Origin: Thermoplasmata archaeon
GTDB taxonomy: Archaea; Thermoplasmatota; E2; DHVEG-1
Length of the DNA: 38,099 bases
Reading direction: 5' to 3'
Assembly (NCBI GenBank): GCA_020054475.1
Contig: JAHWGJ010000002.1
Span: 1 to 38,099 of the forward strand
Below the pieces are notes generated by a model that ran no database searches, was not told the DNA's origin, and worked only from the letters and a program-made list of their open reading frames with translations. The position numbers and the translations under genes were made by a program. Shown here in pieces: positions 26,055 through 34,517 of the stretch (position 1 is its first letter; each line of letters opens with the position of its first letter).

Positions 26055-26097
26055 AATATAAATAGTATAATTTCAGTTTAAAATTGGACGAAATTAT

Positions 26098-26970
26098 ATG
26101 ACTGTTTTAATTGTAGCTTCAAACAAAGATCCTGCAAGTTTAAATATTAAAAATTGTTTATTAAATCAATCAAAATGGGAAATTATTAACACATTTTATG
26201 AAAATGATGTATATAAAAATATTAAAAATAAAAAATTAATAATTGTAACTATTAATGATAAAAAAATATTTCACGACAATATTGAAATTGAAGTTCAAAA
26301 AACAATAGGATTAAAACCAAAACAGGCTATATTTATATCAAGACATACAAGTAAAACGGGTAACCCTACCTTAACTGTACACCCTATAGGTAATTTTAAT
26401 AAAGCATTATTTGGAGGGAAAGATAAAACATTAATAAAAACCTCACCAATATTAATGACCAATCTATTGAGAATACTAAAAATTAATGCAGATGAAAATA
26501 ACCTATATCACAATGTATGCTTCGAAGTAACTCATCACGGACCAAATATCTCAATTCCCTCATTATTTATTGAAGTTGGTAGTACTTTAGAAGAATGGGA
26601 AAAAATCTCACCAGCAAAAGTTGTAGCAAAAACCTTACTTGAATATTTTAACCCAGATAATAGAAAAAAACCTTCAAATGATATTCCAATTTTAGTAGGT
26701 TTAGGTGGTGGGCATTATGCCCCAAGATTTACCGACGTTGCATTAGAAAAAAAAGTAGCATTCGGCCACATGATACCTACATACCAAATCAATTCAGGTG
26801 TAATTGATGATGAAATAATTGGCAGTGTAATAAAAAATACGCCAAATTTTAGTGGAATATATATTCATAAAAAAGCTTTAAAAAAATCACAGGTAACAGA
26901 ATTTAAAAAATTATTTCAAATTAAAGGAATTAATTTAATATCAAGTAAAGAATTGGAAAAAATAAATTAA
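26098..26970 (+). CDS. dtdA: D-aminoacyl-tRNA deacylase, archaeal DtdA/GEK1 type
   Basis: A 290-aa zinc-dependent editing enzyme that frees tRNA from wrongly attached D-amino acids. Family blocks are present: LIVASNKDPASLNI at the N-terminus, FISRHTSKTGNPTLTVHPIGNF, CFEVTHHGPNISIPSLFIEVGS (histidines for metal binding), PILVGLGGGHYAPRFTDVAL and FGHMIPTYQI. The length matches the archaeal family; it is unrelated to bacterial Dtd. The stop overlaps the stop of the convergent AGT-EndoV gene by 4 nt. Confidence 0.94.
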   Translation: MTVLIVASNKDPASLNIKNCLLNQSKWEIINTFYENDVYKNIKNKKLIIVTINDKKIFHDNIEIEVQKTIGLKPKQAIFISRHTSKTGNPTLTVHPIGNFNKALFGGKDKTLIKTSPILMTNLLRILKINADENNLYHNVCFEVTHHGPNISIPSLFIEVGSTLEEWEKISPAKVVAKTLLEYFNPDNRKKPSNDIPILVGLGGGHYAPRFTDVALEKKVAFGHMIPTYQINSGVIDDEIIGSVIKNTPNFSGIYIHKKALKKSQVTEFKKLFQIKGINLISSKELEKIN

Positions 26971-27890
26971 ATATTTTTGGTGGCAAGTAAATGCGCTTTT
27001 CTAATTGGTTCTGGAATTTTATAATAACAATATTCATCAATAATCGAAATAGTTGTATCATGAGATATTTTATGACCCGGAGATACAAATATTGGATTTT
27101 TAATATATTTAGATGAGAAAAAAGCACTACCAATAAGTTTATTATCAAATATCACTTTATTGCCTTCTAATTTCCCACATAGTTTGCTTTTTGCAACTCC
27201 AATACTTGGAATATTCATTTTAACACCAATAAATGAAGCAATTCCTAATCCAAAAGGATGAAGAATTCCATTACCATCTATCATCAATACATCTGGTTTA
27301 TTTTCTAATTGTTCATACAATAATTGATAAAAATCTGCCTCCCTAAAAGTTAGATAGGTGGGAATATAAGGAAAAAAGTTTTTATCATGAATTATTTTTT
27401 CTTCAATAACCTTTTTTGTTTTATTATCCATAACAATACATGCTGCACAACAATTATCAAAATCATTTTGCGGATATGCAACATCAAAACCAGCAATAGT
27501 GTCAATTTTATCTAGACTATCCTCTAATTTTACTTTACAACTCAATTCAATTTGTTTTTTCCTTAATTTTTTTAATGGATAATCAGTTTTAAAATCATTA
27601 AAAAATACTTTTTCAAAATTATTAATTTTATTATCATAAACTTCGATATTATCCAATCTTAATCGTCTAATTTTATCATCAATTCCTAAGCCAAAACCAC
27701 CAATATTTCCATCAGAATATACAATTTTAAAACAAGGCATATTATCGGCATTAGGATTTTGATTCATCATCCGACCAACAGCTCTTGATGCTCTAATATC
27801 TCCTAAGGCCAATGCAACAGCACCATAGCTAGAAACCATACCCTCTGGAATTTGCCTTACCAAATTATATGTATATTCATAAAGATCCAT
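26967..27890 (-). CDS. Fusion of O6-alkylguanine-DNA alkyltransferase domain with endonuclease V
   Basis: A 307-aa two-domain DNA repair protein. Residues 1-85 are the C-terminal DNA-binding and active-site domain of Ogt/AGT (VRQIPEGMVSSYGAVALALG, RAVGRMMNQNP). The active-site segment reads MPCFKIV, with acceptor Cys C53 kept but the usual His-Arg of PCHR replaced by Phe-Lys. Residues about 95-307 are endonuclease V, which nicks DNA next to deoxyinosine: GFDVAY (first catalytic Asp), YIPTYLTFREADF, DGNGILHPFGLGIASFIGV and GVAKSKLCG. The same fusion has been characterised in Ferroplasma acidarmanus, a Thermoplasmatota member, which supports the taxonomic reading. The 4-nt tail overlap with dtdA is convergent. 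Confidence 0.92.
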   Translation of the reverse strand: MDLYEYTYNLVRQIPEGMVSSYGAVALALGDIRASRAVGRMMNQNPNADNMPCFKIVYSDGNIGGFGLGIDDKIRRLRLDNIEVYDNKINNFEKVFFNDFKTDYPLKKLRKKQIELSCKVKLEDSLDKIDTIAGFDVAYPQNDFDNCCAACIVMDNKTKKVIEEKIIHDKNFFPYIPTYLTFREADFYQLLYEQLENKPDVLMIDGNGILHPFGLGIASFIGVKMNIPSIGVAKSKLCGKLEGNKVIFDNKLIGSAFFSSKYIKNPIFVSPGHKISHDTTISIIDEYCYYKIPEPIRKAHLLATKNI

Positions 27891-27964
27891 AAATTATAAA
27901 ACAGTTATACATAATAAAATATTTTCATATAACTTTCAAATAAATTCTAATTTAAAGTGATAGC

Positions 27965-28732
27965 ATGAATGAAATTAAATTTCTTGGTACTGCTGGAGCA
28001 CGTTTTGTTGTTGCAAAACAAATGAGAAACTCTGGAGGGATATGGCTAAATCTTGAAAATACTAAAATTTTAATCGATCCCGGTCCAGGGTCATTAATTC
28101 GATGTTTAAATAGTAAACCAAAAATTATACCAAATGAGTTAAATGGAATTATTTTAACTCATCGACATATTGATCATTCAAATGATATTAATATTATGAT
28201 TGAAGCAATGACAAATGGTGGTTTTAATAAAAAAGGTATAATATTTGCACCTATTGATTCTTTAGATAAAGATCCAGTAATACTAGAATATTTAAGAAAT
28301 TATTTAGAAAAAATAGAAGTATTAGAAGAGAAAAAAACTTATAAAATTGGTAATATTAAATTTGAAACACCGATTAAACATATTCATGGTGTAGAAACTT
28401 ATGGATTAAATTTTTTTGGAGGGAAATATCAAATATCGATAATATCTGATACAAAATATTTTGACAGTTTAGAAAATAATTACAAGGGAGATATCCTAAT
28501 AATCAATGTTGTTTTATTAAATAATAATGATAATATATTTCATTTATCAATCAATGATGTTGAAAAAATTATTAGAAAAAATAAACCTAAATTAAGTATT
28601 ATTACTCATTTTGGAATGACAATGATAAAAAATAAACCATGGGAAATAGCAAATGATTTATCAAAAAAAACTAATAGAAAAGTTATTGCCGCAAATGATG
28701 GAATGTCAATAAAAATTAATGATTATATATAA
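27965..28732 (+). CDS. Metallo-beta-lactamase-fold hydrolase
   Basis: A 255-aa MBL-superfamily protein. The metal site is intact: THRHIDHSND (H66, H68, D70, H71), a histidine in the HIHGVETYG segment, the bridging Asp in ISDTKYFD and the final His in ITHFGM. An N-terminal LGTAGAR strand and IDPGPGSLIRCL match the RNase Z-like/PhnP-like branch rather than lactamases. The beta-CASP insert is absent. Substrate (RNA, cyclic phosphodiester or other) is not determinable. GTGAT lies upstream of the ATG at SD distance. It is divergent from the AGT-EndoV gene (74 nt between starts), so a link to nucleic-acid repair is possible but not shown. Confidence 0.85.
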   Translation: MNEIKFLGTAGARFVVAKQMRNSGGIWLNLENTKILIDPGPGSLIRCLNSKPKIIPNELNGIILTHRHIDHSNDINIMIEAMTNGGFNKKGIIFAPIDSLDKDPVILEYLRNYLEKIEVLEEKKTYKIGNIKFETPIKHIHGVETYGLNFFGGKYQISIISDTKYFDSLENNYKGDILIINVVLLNNNDNIFHLSINDVEKIIRKNKPKLSIITHFGMTMIKNKPWEIANDLSKKTNRKVIAANDGMSIKINDYI

Positions 28733-28759
28733 TTAAAAAAAAAATATGAGAAATTAATA

Positions 28760-29635
28760 TTATACATAAAAATTTCTTTCTTCAACAAATTTTGCTTTTC
28801 CCCCTACCCTAACTTTATTATTTTTCAAGTTAACATAAACTCTACCAGATCTTTTGATAATATCCCCCTGTTCACATATTAACTCCTTTTTAGATATTAT
28901 TTTATTTAATAATAAATAACTACATACCGCTCCATTTGCTGTACCTGTTACTGGATCTTCATTAACCCCATATAACGGTGCAAAATTTCTTGCGTGATAA
29001 ATTGAATCTGATTCAATTGTATCAAACGTAAAAATATGAATACTACCAACATTATACTTATTACAAATATCTTTAATTTTTTTAAAATTTGGTCTTATTT
29101 TCTTCATAATATTAAATGAATCAATGCATATTGGTAGTGTATAAAGTCCTGTAGTAACTATTTGTTTTGGTAACTTTTCATTTATTGAAATCTTTGAAAT
29201 ATTTAAAGAATCTGCAATTTCAGAATAATCTAAATTAATATTTCTTAATACTGGTTTTTTTTGAATCATCATGATTTTATCAAAAATTCCGTTTTTTGTA
29301 TGATAAATTTCAACTGGAAGAATCCCGCTTTTTGTATTCTGTTTTAAAGAGATAAATCTTCTATTTGGAAAATAATTTTCTTTAAACATTGCATAAAATG
29401 TAGCAATCGTTGCATGACCACATAAATTAACTTCAACCTTAGAGGAAAAAAATCTCACATTATAATCCGCAATAATACTTGGAAAAATAAATGCTGTTTC
29501 AGAAACGTTTAATTTCTTACATATTAATCTCATTTGAGAATCTGTTAAAAATGGAGAATTTAATACAACTCCTGCAGGATTTCCGCCTAGCATTGAATCC
29601 GTAAAAGCATTAATTTTTTTAATTTTAATTTTCAT
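28760..29635 (-). CDS. PhzF family isomerase/epimerase-like protein
   Basis: A 291-aa PhzF-fold protein. The N-terminus INAFTDSMLGGNPAGVVL, the catalytic-region SETAFI glutamate, VRFFSSKVEVNLCGHATIA and GVNEDPVTGTANGAVCSYL are the family hallmarks. PhzF relatives catalyse isomerisation in phenazine synthesis, but most members, including archaeal ones, have unknown substrates. No phenazine genes are present here. It starts 22 nt after the lplA stop on the same strand without a clear SD, so it is probably the last gene of the lipoate operon, though a functional tie is not evident. Confidence 0.9.
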   Translation of the reverse strand: MKIKIKKINAFTDSMLGGNPAGVVLNSPFLTDSQMRLICKKLNVSETAFIFPSIIADYNVRFFSSKVEVNLCGHATIATFYAMFKENYFPNRRFISLKQNTKSGILPVEIYHTKNGIFDKIMMIQKKPVLRNINLDYSEIADSLNISKISINEKLPKQIVTTGLYTLPICIDSFNIMKKIRPNFKKIKDICNKYNVGSIHIFTFDTIESDSIYHARNFAPLYGVNEDPVTGTANGAVCSYLLLNKIISKKELICEQGDIIKRSGRVYVNLKNNKVRVGGKAKFVEERNFYV

Positions 29636-29657
29636 AAAATTTTATTAAATGATTTTA

Positions 29658-30422
29658 TTATTTTCTATGATTCCAATCATATGTGGAAAAACATTCATTT
29701 TCAAATTTTTTAGTTAGCTCTATCTCCTCTTTTGTTAATTCTCCATCAACTAGACTAATATTAAATTCTTCTTCAAATCCTTTTTTCATAGAATATGCAA
29801 TTTCATTAAAAGTAGGTTCTTCACCAAGAATATGCTTAATTGAAGTAACGCGTTCTTTAACATTTGAAATTAATTTATCCTTAATTTTTTCGGTAGGAAC
29901 TTTTAAAACTGAAAACATTTTTTCAACATTAACATCTGTTAAAACAGTACCATGTTGAAGAACTGTTTTTATTTTTCTTGTTTGAGCATTACCTGATATT
30001 TTTTTTCCATTTGAAATTATATCATTTATCGGAGAGTAATTACTTTCAATCCCTAGATTATTAAGTCCTTTTATAATAGCTCCACAAATCCTACCATAAC
30101 TTTCTAAAATATTTTTTGGAATTGAAGGGTGAGATTCAGAGATAACAATACTATAAGTTAATTCATTTTCATGAAATACAGCACCACCGCCAGTAATTCT
30201 CCTTACATAATCAATATTGAGTTTATTACATGCATCTAATTCAACCTCATCTTTTAAACTCTGAAAATATCCGATAGAAATAGCTGAAGGTTTCCAACCA
30301 TAAAATCTAACAGTAGGTGGAACAGAATTCTTTGAATGAGATAACATGACAGCGCGATCTATAGCCATATTAGTATATGCACTAAGATAACCTGTTTGTA
30401 ATAATCTCCATTTATCCATCAT
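29658..30422 (-). CDS. lplA: Lipoate--protein ligase, catalytic subunit
   Basis: A 254-aa enzyme of the biotin/lipoate ligase fold. Characteristic segments are MAIDRAVMLS, PTVRFYGWKPSAISIGYFQ, RRITGGGAVFHENELTYS (lipoyl-AMP binding) and NDIISNGKKISGNAQTR with the catalytic lysine. It lacks the C-terminal accessory domain of bacterial LplA; that domain is the separate gene just upstream (4-nt overlap, ATGATG at the junction). This split LplA/LplB form is known from Thermoplasma acidophilum. It activates lipoate, or possibly octanoate, and transfers it to GcvH or E2 proteins. No LipB is seen beside LipA, so it may act as the octanoyl transferase as well. Confidence 0.92.
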   Translation of the reverse strand: MMDKWRLLQTGYLSAYTNMAIDRAVMLSHSKNSVPPTVRFYGWKPSAISIGYFQSLKDEVELDACNKLNIDYVRRITGGGAVFHENELTYSIVISESHPSIPKNILESYGRICGAIIKGLNNLGIESNYSPINDIISNGKKISGNAQTRKIKTVLQHGTVLTDVNVEKMFSVLKVPTEKIKDKLISNVKERVTSIKHILGEEPTFNEIAYSMKKGFEEEFNISLVDGELTKEEIELTKKFENECFSTYDWNHRK

Positions 30423-30703
30423 TTTTTACACATCATAATTCCTTTTGTTATTCCTTCTAAATCTAATCCAATGAATTGTATCTTATAATTATTAACAATG
30501 GATTCAATTTTTTTAAATATAATATCATTTTCCATAACTGTATTTTTTAATTCATTTTCAATAAGTTCAATCGATTCTTCAGGATATGCAAAAAAATCTC
30601 CCGATATATTTAAATCGTTAATTATATTTGTTTTTTCGTTATAATCTAAACTTATTTTCAAGATTTTACCTTTTGGAATTTTATATACCGATTTAGTTCT
30701 CAT
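30419..30703 (-). CDS. lplB: Lipoate--protein ligase accessory subunit (LplB)
   Basis: A 94-aa protein matching the C-terminal accessory domain of bacterial LplA. Characteristic are the opening KSVYKIPKGKILKISLDY, the central ISGDFFAYPEESIELIENEL and the closing IQFIGLDLEGITKGIMM. In Thermoplasma this subunit is required for lipoate adenylation by LplA. The 4-nt overlap with lplA suggests coupled translation and equal stoichiometry. TAGGGT lies about 10 nt before the ATG. It follows lipA by 50 nt. Confidence 0.88.
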   Translation of the reverse strand: MRTKSVYKIPKGKILKISLDYNEKTNIINDLNISGDFFAYPEESIELIENELKNTVMENDIIFKKIESIVNNYKIQFIGLDLEGITKGIMMCKK

Positions 30704-30753
30704 TATTAAAACCCTAGATTGAATAAATCTTTATAAGATTCATCTTTTTATTT

Positions 30754-31605
30754 TCAATTTATTGCTCTATTAGCATGGTATGAGCTTCTAACTAAAGGGC
30801 CAGATTCAACATTTTTGAATCCAATTTTTTCACCAAATTTTTTATATTCATTAAATTCCTTAGGTGTGTAATATTTAATGATTTTTGCATGATAAATTGT
30901 TGGTTGTAAATATTGTCCAATAGTTATAAAATCAACTTTATTTTTATATAAATCTTCCATAGTATTAATTATTTCATTTTTCTTTTCACCTAAACCTAAC
31001 ATAAATCCAGATTTAGTTTTAATTTTCTTATCAAATTTTTTTATATTTTTTAAAATTGATAAACTTGTCTCATAATTTCCCTCAGGTCGAATATTTTGAA
31101 ATAATCTTTTACAAACTTCAATATTATGATTTATCACATCTGGTTTTGATTTTATTATTCGTTCTAAGGACCCCATATTACCCGAAAAATCAGGAATAAG
31201 AACTTCAATCATACATTTATTTGTAAGTTTTCTAATTTCTTTTACTGTTTTATAAAATATATTAGCCCCCCCATCAACTAAATCATCCCTAGTAACTGAT
31301 GTAATAACAACATACTTTAAACCTAATTTTTTTACACTTTCTGCAACATCAAAAGGTTCATTTGGGTTTAAAGGACTTGGTTTACCATGTCTAACATTAC
31401 AGTATAAACAATTCCTTGAACAAATATCACCTAATATAAGAAAAACTGCTGTTTTATTATTAAAACATTCGACAATATTTGGACATTTTGCTTCTTCGCA
31501 AATAGTGTTTAGTTTTGCATTTCTCAAAATGTTTTTCATCTCTGTAAATGTTTTTCCCCCACGAAGAGGAACCTTTAACCAATCCGGATGACGTCTTTTA
31601 TTCAT
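30754..31605 (-). CDS. lipA: Lipoyl synthase (radical SAM)
   Basis: A 283-aa enzyme inserting two sulfurs into protein-bound octanoyl groups. The auxiliary cluster motif C36-x4-C41-x5-C47 and the radical SAM motif C62-x3-C66-x2-C69 are both complete. The C-terminal RSSYHA (serine ligand of the auxiliary cluster, about S274/S275) is present. All ligands typical of active LipA are therefore conserved. GGGTG overlaps the end of the upstream DUF63 gene and precedes the ATG by about 6 nt; the genes abut. Together with LplA/LplB it forms a complete lipoate assembly cluster. Its SAM could be provided by MetK, 4 kb away. Confidence 0.96.
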   Translation of the reverse strand: MNKRRHPDWLKVPLRGGKTFTEMKNILRNAKLNTICEEAKCPNIVECFNNKTAVFLILGDICSRNCLYCNVRHGKPSPLNPNEPFDVAESVKKLGLKYVVITSVTRDDLVDGGANIFYKTVKEIRKLTNKCMIEVLIPDFSGNMGSLERIIKSKPDVINHNIEVCKRLFQNIRPEGNYETSLSILKNIKKFDKKIKTKSGFMLGLGEKKNEIINTMEDLYKNKVDFITIGQYLQPTIYHAKIIKYYTPKEFNEYKKFGEKIGFKNVESGPLVRSSYHANRAIN

Positions 31606-32646
31606 TTATACACCCATTAATACTCTCAATAAATCACGTAATCCTGGTGCAAATCCAAGAATAAATATTCCAATTTTTAACAGATTTACTAAGCGAGGAT
31701 AATTTTCAAATTCCTTTTTATAAACTATATCAAATATATATATTACTAGAATTATTAAAATAAATTTTACAATAGGAAATAAAGGTGGCCATATGTTCAT
31801 AATGAAATCTGATGCTGGATGTTTCTCATAATAAGAGGGTATTCCCATTTTTAAAGGATCATAAATACTAATATAACTCGCGATAGCATCAATCATATGA
31901 CCCGTGATCATTGCTAAATTTAAAGGTTTAGAAAAAATTGCAAAAATCTTATATTTTTTAAATAACTTTGAAACTAAAAAAACTATAAATATTATTGAAA
32001 ATACTAACAAAATAACTAAAAGAAATACATCAAATCTTATAAGATTATTATTTCCCAAAGAATTTCTAAATATCCGTTGAATAGTAAAATATATAAAAGG
32101 AGTTAAAAACAATATTCCTCCAAGAAACAATATTGAATTAAGATTTAAATAATTAATTTTGAATTTGTTTTGAATGAAATAACCAATTGTTAAAAAAAAT
32201 AAAAACCACAATAATATTTGAAAATAAATAATTGGTGTAATAAACAGATATACTAATGGTTCAATAAAAAATTCAGAATCTTCTAAAACTCGAGTTACTG
32301 ATCCCGCTATTATATATGGTATAATAGAAAGACAGAAGATCCAATTTACCGAAATATTCCATCGTTCTAACAATTTATATAATGCAAATAGAATTGAAAC
32401 AATTAATAATCCATATACCAATTCTGACACTAGGGTAAATTTTTCTTCAGCTTGAATTCCATTATAATATATTGAATAACCCATAGCATCAGAAACAATA
32501 GGTCCCCAGAAATATCTCCAAATAAATTGATCATAAAATATTGTTGGTAAAAATATACATCCAACTGATATTGCTAAAATAATAAATAATATAATTCCAA
32601 TTAAAATACTAAATTTTTTCTGATTATAAAAATTTATTAAATCCAT
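31606..32646 (-). CDS. DUF63 family multi-pass membrane protein
   Basis: A 346-aa integral membrane protein with about eight hydrophobic helices. Family features are YFWGPIVSDAMGYSIYYNG near residue 50, the helix-turn containing GSVTRVLEDSEFF, PIIYFQILLW, and a conserved histidine region (MITGHMIDAIASYISI). DUF63 (COG2034) is widespread in Euryarchaeota and its function is unknown. The longest ORF begins with TTG at 32691, adding 15 residues. I prefer ATG 32646, which has AGGTA upstream and gives a family-like N-terminus. It abuts lipA, suggesting one transcript with the lipoate genes, but no biochemical link is established. Confidence 0.85.
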   Translation of the reverse strand: MDLINFYNQKKFSILIGIILFIILAISVGCIFLPTIFYDQFIWRYFWGPIVSDAMGYSIYYNGIQAEEKFTLVSELVYGLLIVSILFALYKLLERWNISVNWIFCLSIIPYIIAGSVTRVLEDSEFFIEPLVYLFITPIIYFQILLWFLFFLTIGYFIQNKFKINYLNLNSILFLGGILFLTPFIYFTIQRIFRNSLGNNNLIRFDVFLLVILLVFSIIFIVFLVSKLFKKYKIFAIFSKPLNLAMITGHMIDAIASYISIYDPLKMGIPSYYEKHPASDFIMNIWPPLFPIVKFILIILVIYIFDIVYKKEFENYPRLVNLLKIGIFILGFAPGLRDLLRVLMGV

Positions 32647-32691
32647 AATGAAGTACCTAAATAAAAAATAATATATTAATATAATCTTCAA

Positions 32692-32913
32692 TTAAAAGTT
32701 ATCATCAATTGGTAAGATTTCATATATATCTTCAAATTTTTTACTAATAAAACCATTTTGAGTATTAATTACAATAAAACCTTCTTGATGATTAACTTCT
32801 TTAATTATTCCAAAATCATAATAGACTTCTTCAAATTCTGATTCAATATTCTTGGGTTTTGAAACTATTTGACAGTTTTTCCCTACAAAATAATCTAATT
32901 TTAAATATTCCAT
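32692..32913 (-). CDS. Small hypothetical protein, likely SH3-like barrel
   Basis: A 73-aa acidic protein not assigned to a family. It alternates strands and turns (NCQIVSKPK, YYDFGIIKEVNHQEGFIVI, NGFISKKFEDIYEILP), consistent with a small SH3- or KOW-like beta barrel. GTGGGA precedes the ATG at SD-like distance. It lies directly before the DUF63 gene and is probably the first gene of the DUF63-lipA-lplB-lplA-phzF transcript. Confidence 0.6.
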   Translation of the reverse strand: MEYLKLDYFVGKNCQIVSKPKNIESEFEEVYYDFGIIKEVNHQEGFIVINTQNGFISKKFEDIYEILPIDDNF

Positions 32914-32979
32914 TTTCCCACTCTAGACAATTTTCTTTATATTTTCATAATGATTTATTATTTTAAGTAAATTTTTGTA

Positions 32980-32999
32980 TAAATCTTAATAAAGATTTA
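32980..32999. terminator. 8-bp stem-loop between two minus-strand genes
   Basis: TAAATCTT and AAGATTTA form a perfect 8-bp stem with an AATA loop. It lies between the end of the 50-aa gene (33055) and the start of the 73-aa gene (32913). It could end transcription of the former, but there is no long U-tract, so this is tentative. Confidence 0.25.
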
Positions 33000-33054
33000 A
33001 ATTAAATAAAAAATACATGTAATTCTATTTAAATCAAATTTAAACAGCATAGCA

Positions 33055-33207
33055 TCATTCAAAATCGCATTTTATATGTACTTTAATATCATTTATTTTT
33101 GCCCATAAATCATTATATTCAGTAGGTTTTATTACACCTGCTTCGTACAATTCTTTAACAGAATTTTTTATAACTTCAATTTTTTCAAGAATTTCTTCAG
33201 ATTCCAT
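33055..33207 (-). CDS. Small helical protein (50 aa)
   Basis: The ORF reads MESEEILEKIEVIKNSVKEL at the start and HIKCDFE at the end. Two amphipathic helices (about 3-22 and 30-47) flank a turn at AGVIKPTEY, suggesting a helical hairpin. Translation is supported by GGAGAGA about 7 nt before the ATG on the minus strand. Composition is clearly coding-like compared with the surrounding AT-rich spacer. No family is recognised. It stands alone in a 510-nt region between the 73-aa gene and egsA. Confidence 0.6.
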   Translation of the reverse strand: MESEEILEKIEVIKNSVKELYEAGVIKPTEYNDLWAKINDIKVHIKCDFE

Positions 33208-33391
33208 TTATATTCTCTCCATTATGGAATATAATAATACTAACATATTAATATTATTACTAATTGCATAAAAACTAAATTTATTAAACCTAAAATAATT
33301 GTCATGACATATAAAAAATATACCGAATAAACAAAATATAAATTTAATATTAATTATAAAATTCTTGATAAAAATTCTTAGATCGGAATTA

Positions 33392-33399
33392 TTATATAT
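33392..33399 (+). promoter_or_regulatory. TATA-like element of the G1PDH gene
   Basis: TTATATAT is centred about 31 nt before the ATG at 33426 and no SD is present, so a leaderless or near-leaderless transcript is expected. The rest of the 33208-33425 spacer shows only AT-rich DNA and the 10-nt palindrome TGTCATGACA at 33300. Confidence 0.4.
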
Positions 33400-33425
33400 G
33401 AATATTTTAGTATACGAAATCTGTT

Positions 33426-34514
33426 ATGAACCGATTTACAAAATCTAAGACGATGATATTCCCTAGAGAAATTATTGTTGGACATAAAACAACCGCTCAA
33501 GTGGCAGAACTTTGCAATAGAATTATAAGAGGAAAAAATGCTTTAATTGTTGCTGATAAAACCACAAAAAAATTATCTGGAAATGAAATTTTAAAAATTC
33601 TTAAAAAAGCAAATTATGAGGTAAAAGAAATAATTGTAAATGCAGCAAACATATCAGAAGTAAACAATGTAATAAATTTTGCTCATAAGCATAAGATAGA
33701 TATGCTTTTAGGAGTAGGTGGAGGAAGCGTTATTGATGTTACAAAACTTGCAGCATTTGAGTTATCAACACCTTTTATTAGTGTGCCAACCTGTGCATCT
33801 CATGATGGAGTTGCATCCCCTAGAGCTTCTTTGAAACATAAATCCGGTTCCGTATCAAAAACTGCTTCATCACCATTAGCGGTACTTGCAGATACGGAAA
33901 TAATTTATAAAGCACCATATAAAATGTTAGCCTCGGGATGTGCTGATGCAATATCAAATATATCTGCAGTAATGGATTGGAAATTAGCCAATAGATTAAA
34001 ACATGAAGAATATAGTAGTCATGCAGCAGTATTGGCTGAAACTGCAGCTCAGTTAATCATGGATCATGCGGATGAAATCAAACCAGATATTGAAAAATCT
34101 GCCTGGATTGCAGTAAAAGCAATGATAGTTTCAGGTGTTGCAATGAGCGTAGCTGGAAATACGCGTCCAGCATCAGGATCTGAACATATGTTTTCACACA
34201 TGTTAGATCATTTAGGACCAGGAATACTATTAAAAGGAAGGAGAAAAAAAAAACCATTACATGGAGAACAATGTGGTATTGGTGCAATAATGATGGTATA
34301 TTTACATGGCGGAGATTGGGAGAAAATAAGAGACTCACTTAAAAAAATAGGCGCCCCAACAACCTCTGAAGAATTAGGTGTTTCAAAGAAAAAAATTATT
34401 GAAGCACTAGTTAGAGCACATGAAATACGACCCGAAAGATATACAATATTAGGTGAAACAGGACTAACTGAAAAAGCAGCAAAAACATTAGCAAAACAAA
34501 CAGGTGTAATATAA
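33426..34514 (+). CDS. egsA: sn-Glycerol-1-phosphate dehydrogenase
   Basis: A 362-aa NAD(P)H- and metal-dependent enzyme that reduces dihydroxyacetone phosphate to sn-glycerol-1-phosphate, the backbone of archaeal ether lipids. Nucleotide binding is shown by LLGVGGGSVIDVTKLAAF. VPTCASHDGVASPRASLK and SGCADAISNISAVMDWKLA contain a metal-ligand Asp. Further metal-binding histidines are in SGSEHMFSHMLDH and LHGEQCGIGAIMM. All are intact. This gene alone is strong evidence for an archaeal host. It converges on a hypothetical gene, with 3 nt between the stops. Confidence 0.97.
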   Translation: MNRFTKSKTMIFPREIIVGHKTTAQVAELCNRIIRGKNALIVADKTTKKLSGNEILKILKKANYEVKEIIVNAANISEVNNVINFAHKHKIDMLLGVGGGSVIDVTKLAAFELSTPFISVPTCASHDGVASPRASLKHKSGSVSKTASSPLAVLADTEIIYKAPYKMLASGCADAISNISAVMDWKLANRLKHEEYSSHAAVLAETAAQLIMDHADEIKPDIEKSAWIAVKAMIVSGVAMSVAGNTRPASGSEHMFSHMLDHLGPGILLKGRRKKKPLHGEQCGIGAIMMVYLHGGDWEKIRDSLKKIGAPTTSEELGVSKKKIIEALVRAHEIRPERYTILGETGLTEKAAKTLAKQTGVI

Positions 34515-34517
34515 AAA

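Noticed and set aside
33300-33309. Perfect 10-nt palindrome TGTCATGACA as an operator
   Set aside because: Too short, not near a promoter element in a meaningful way, and not repeated elsewhere that I could see.
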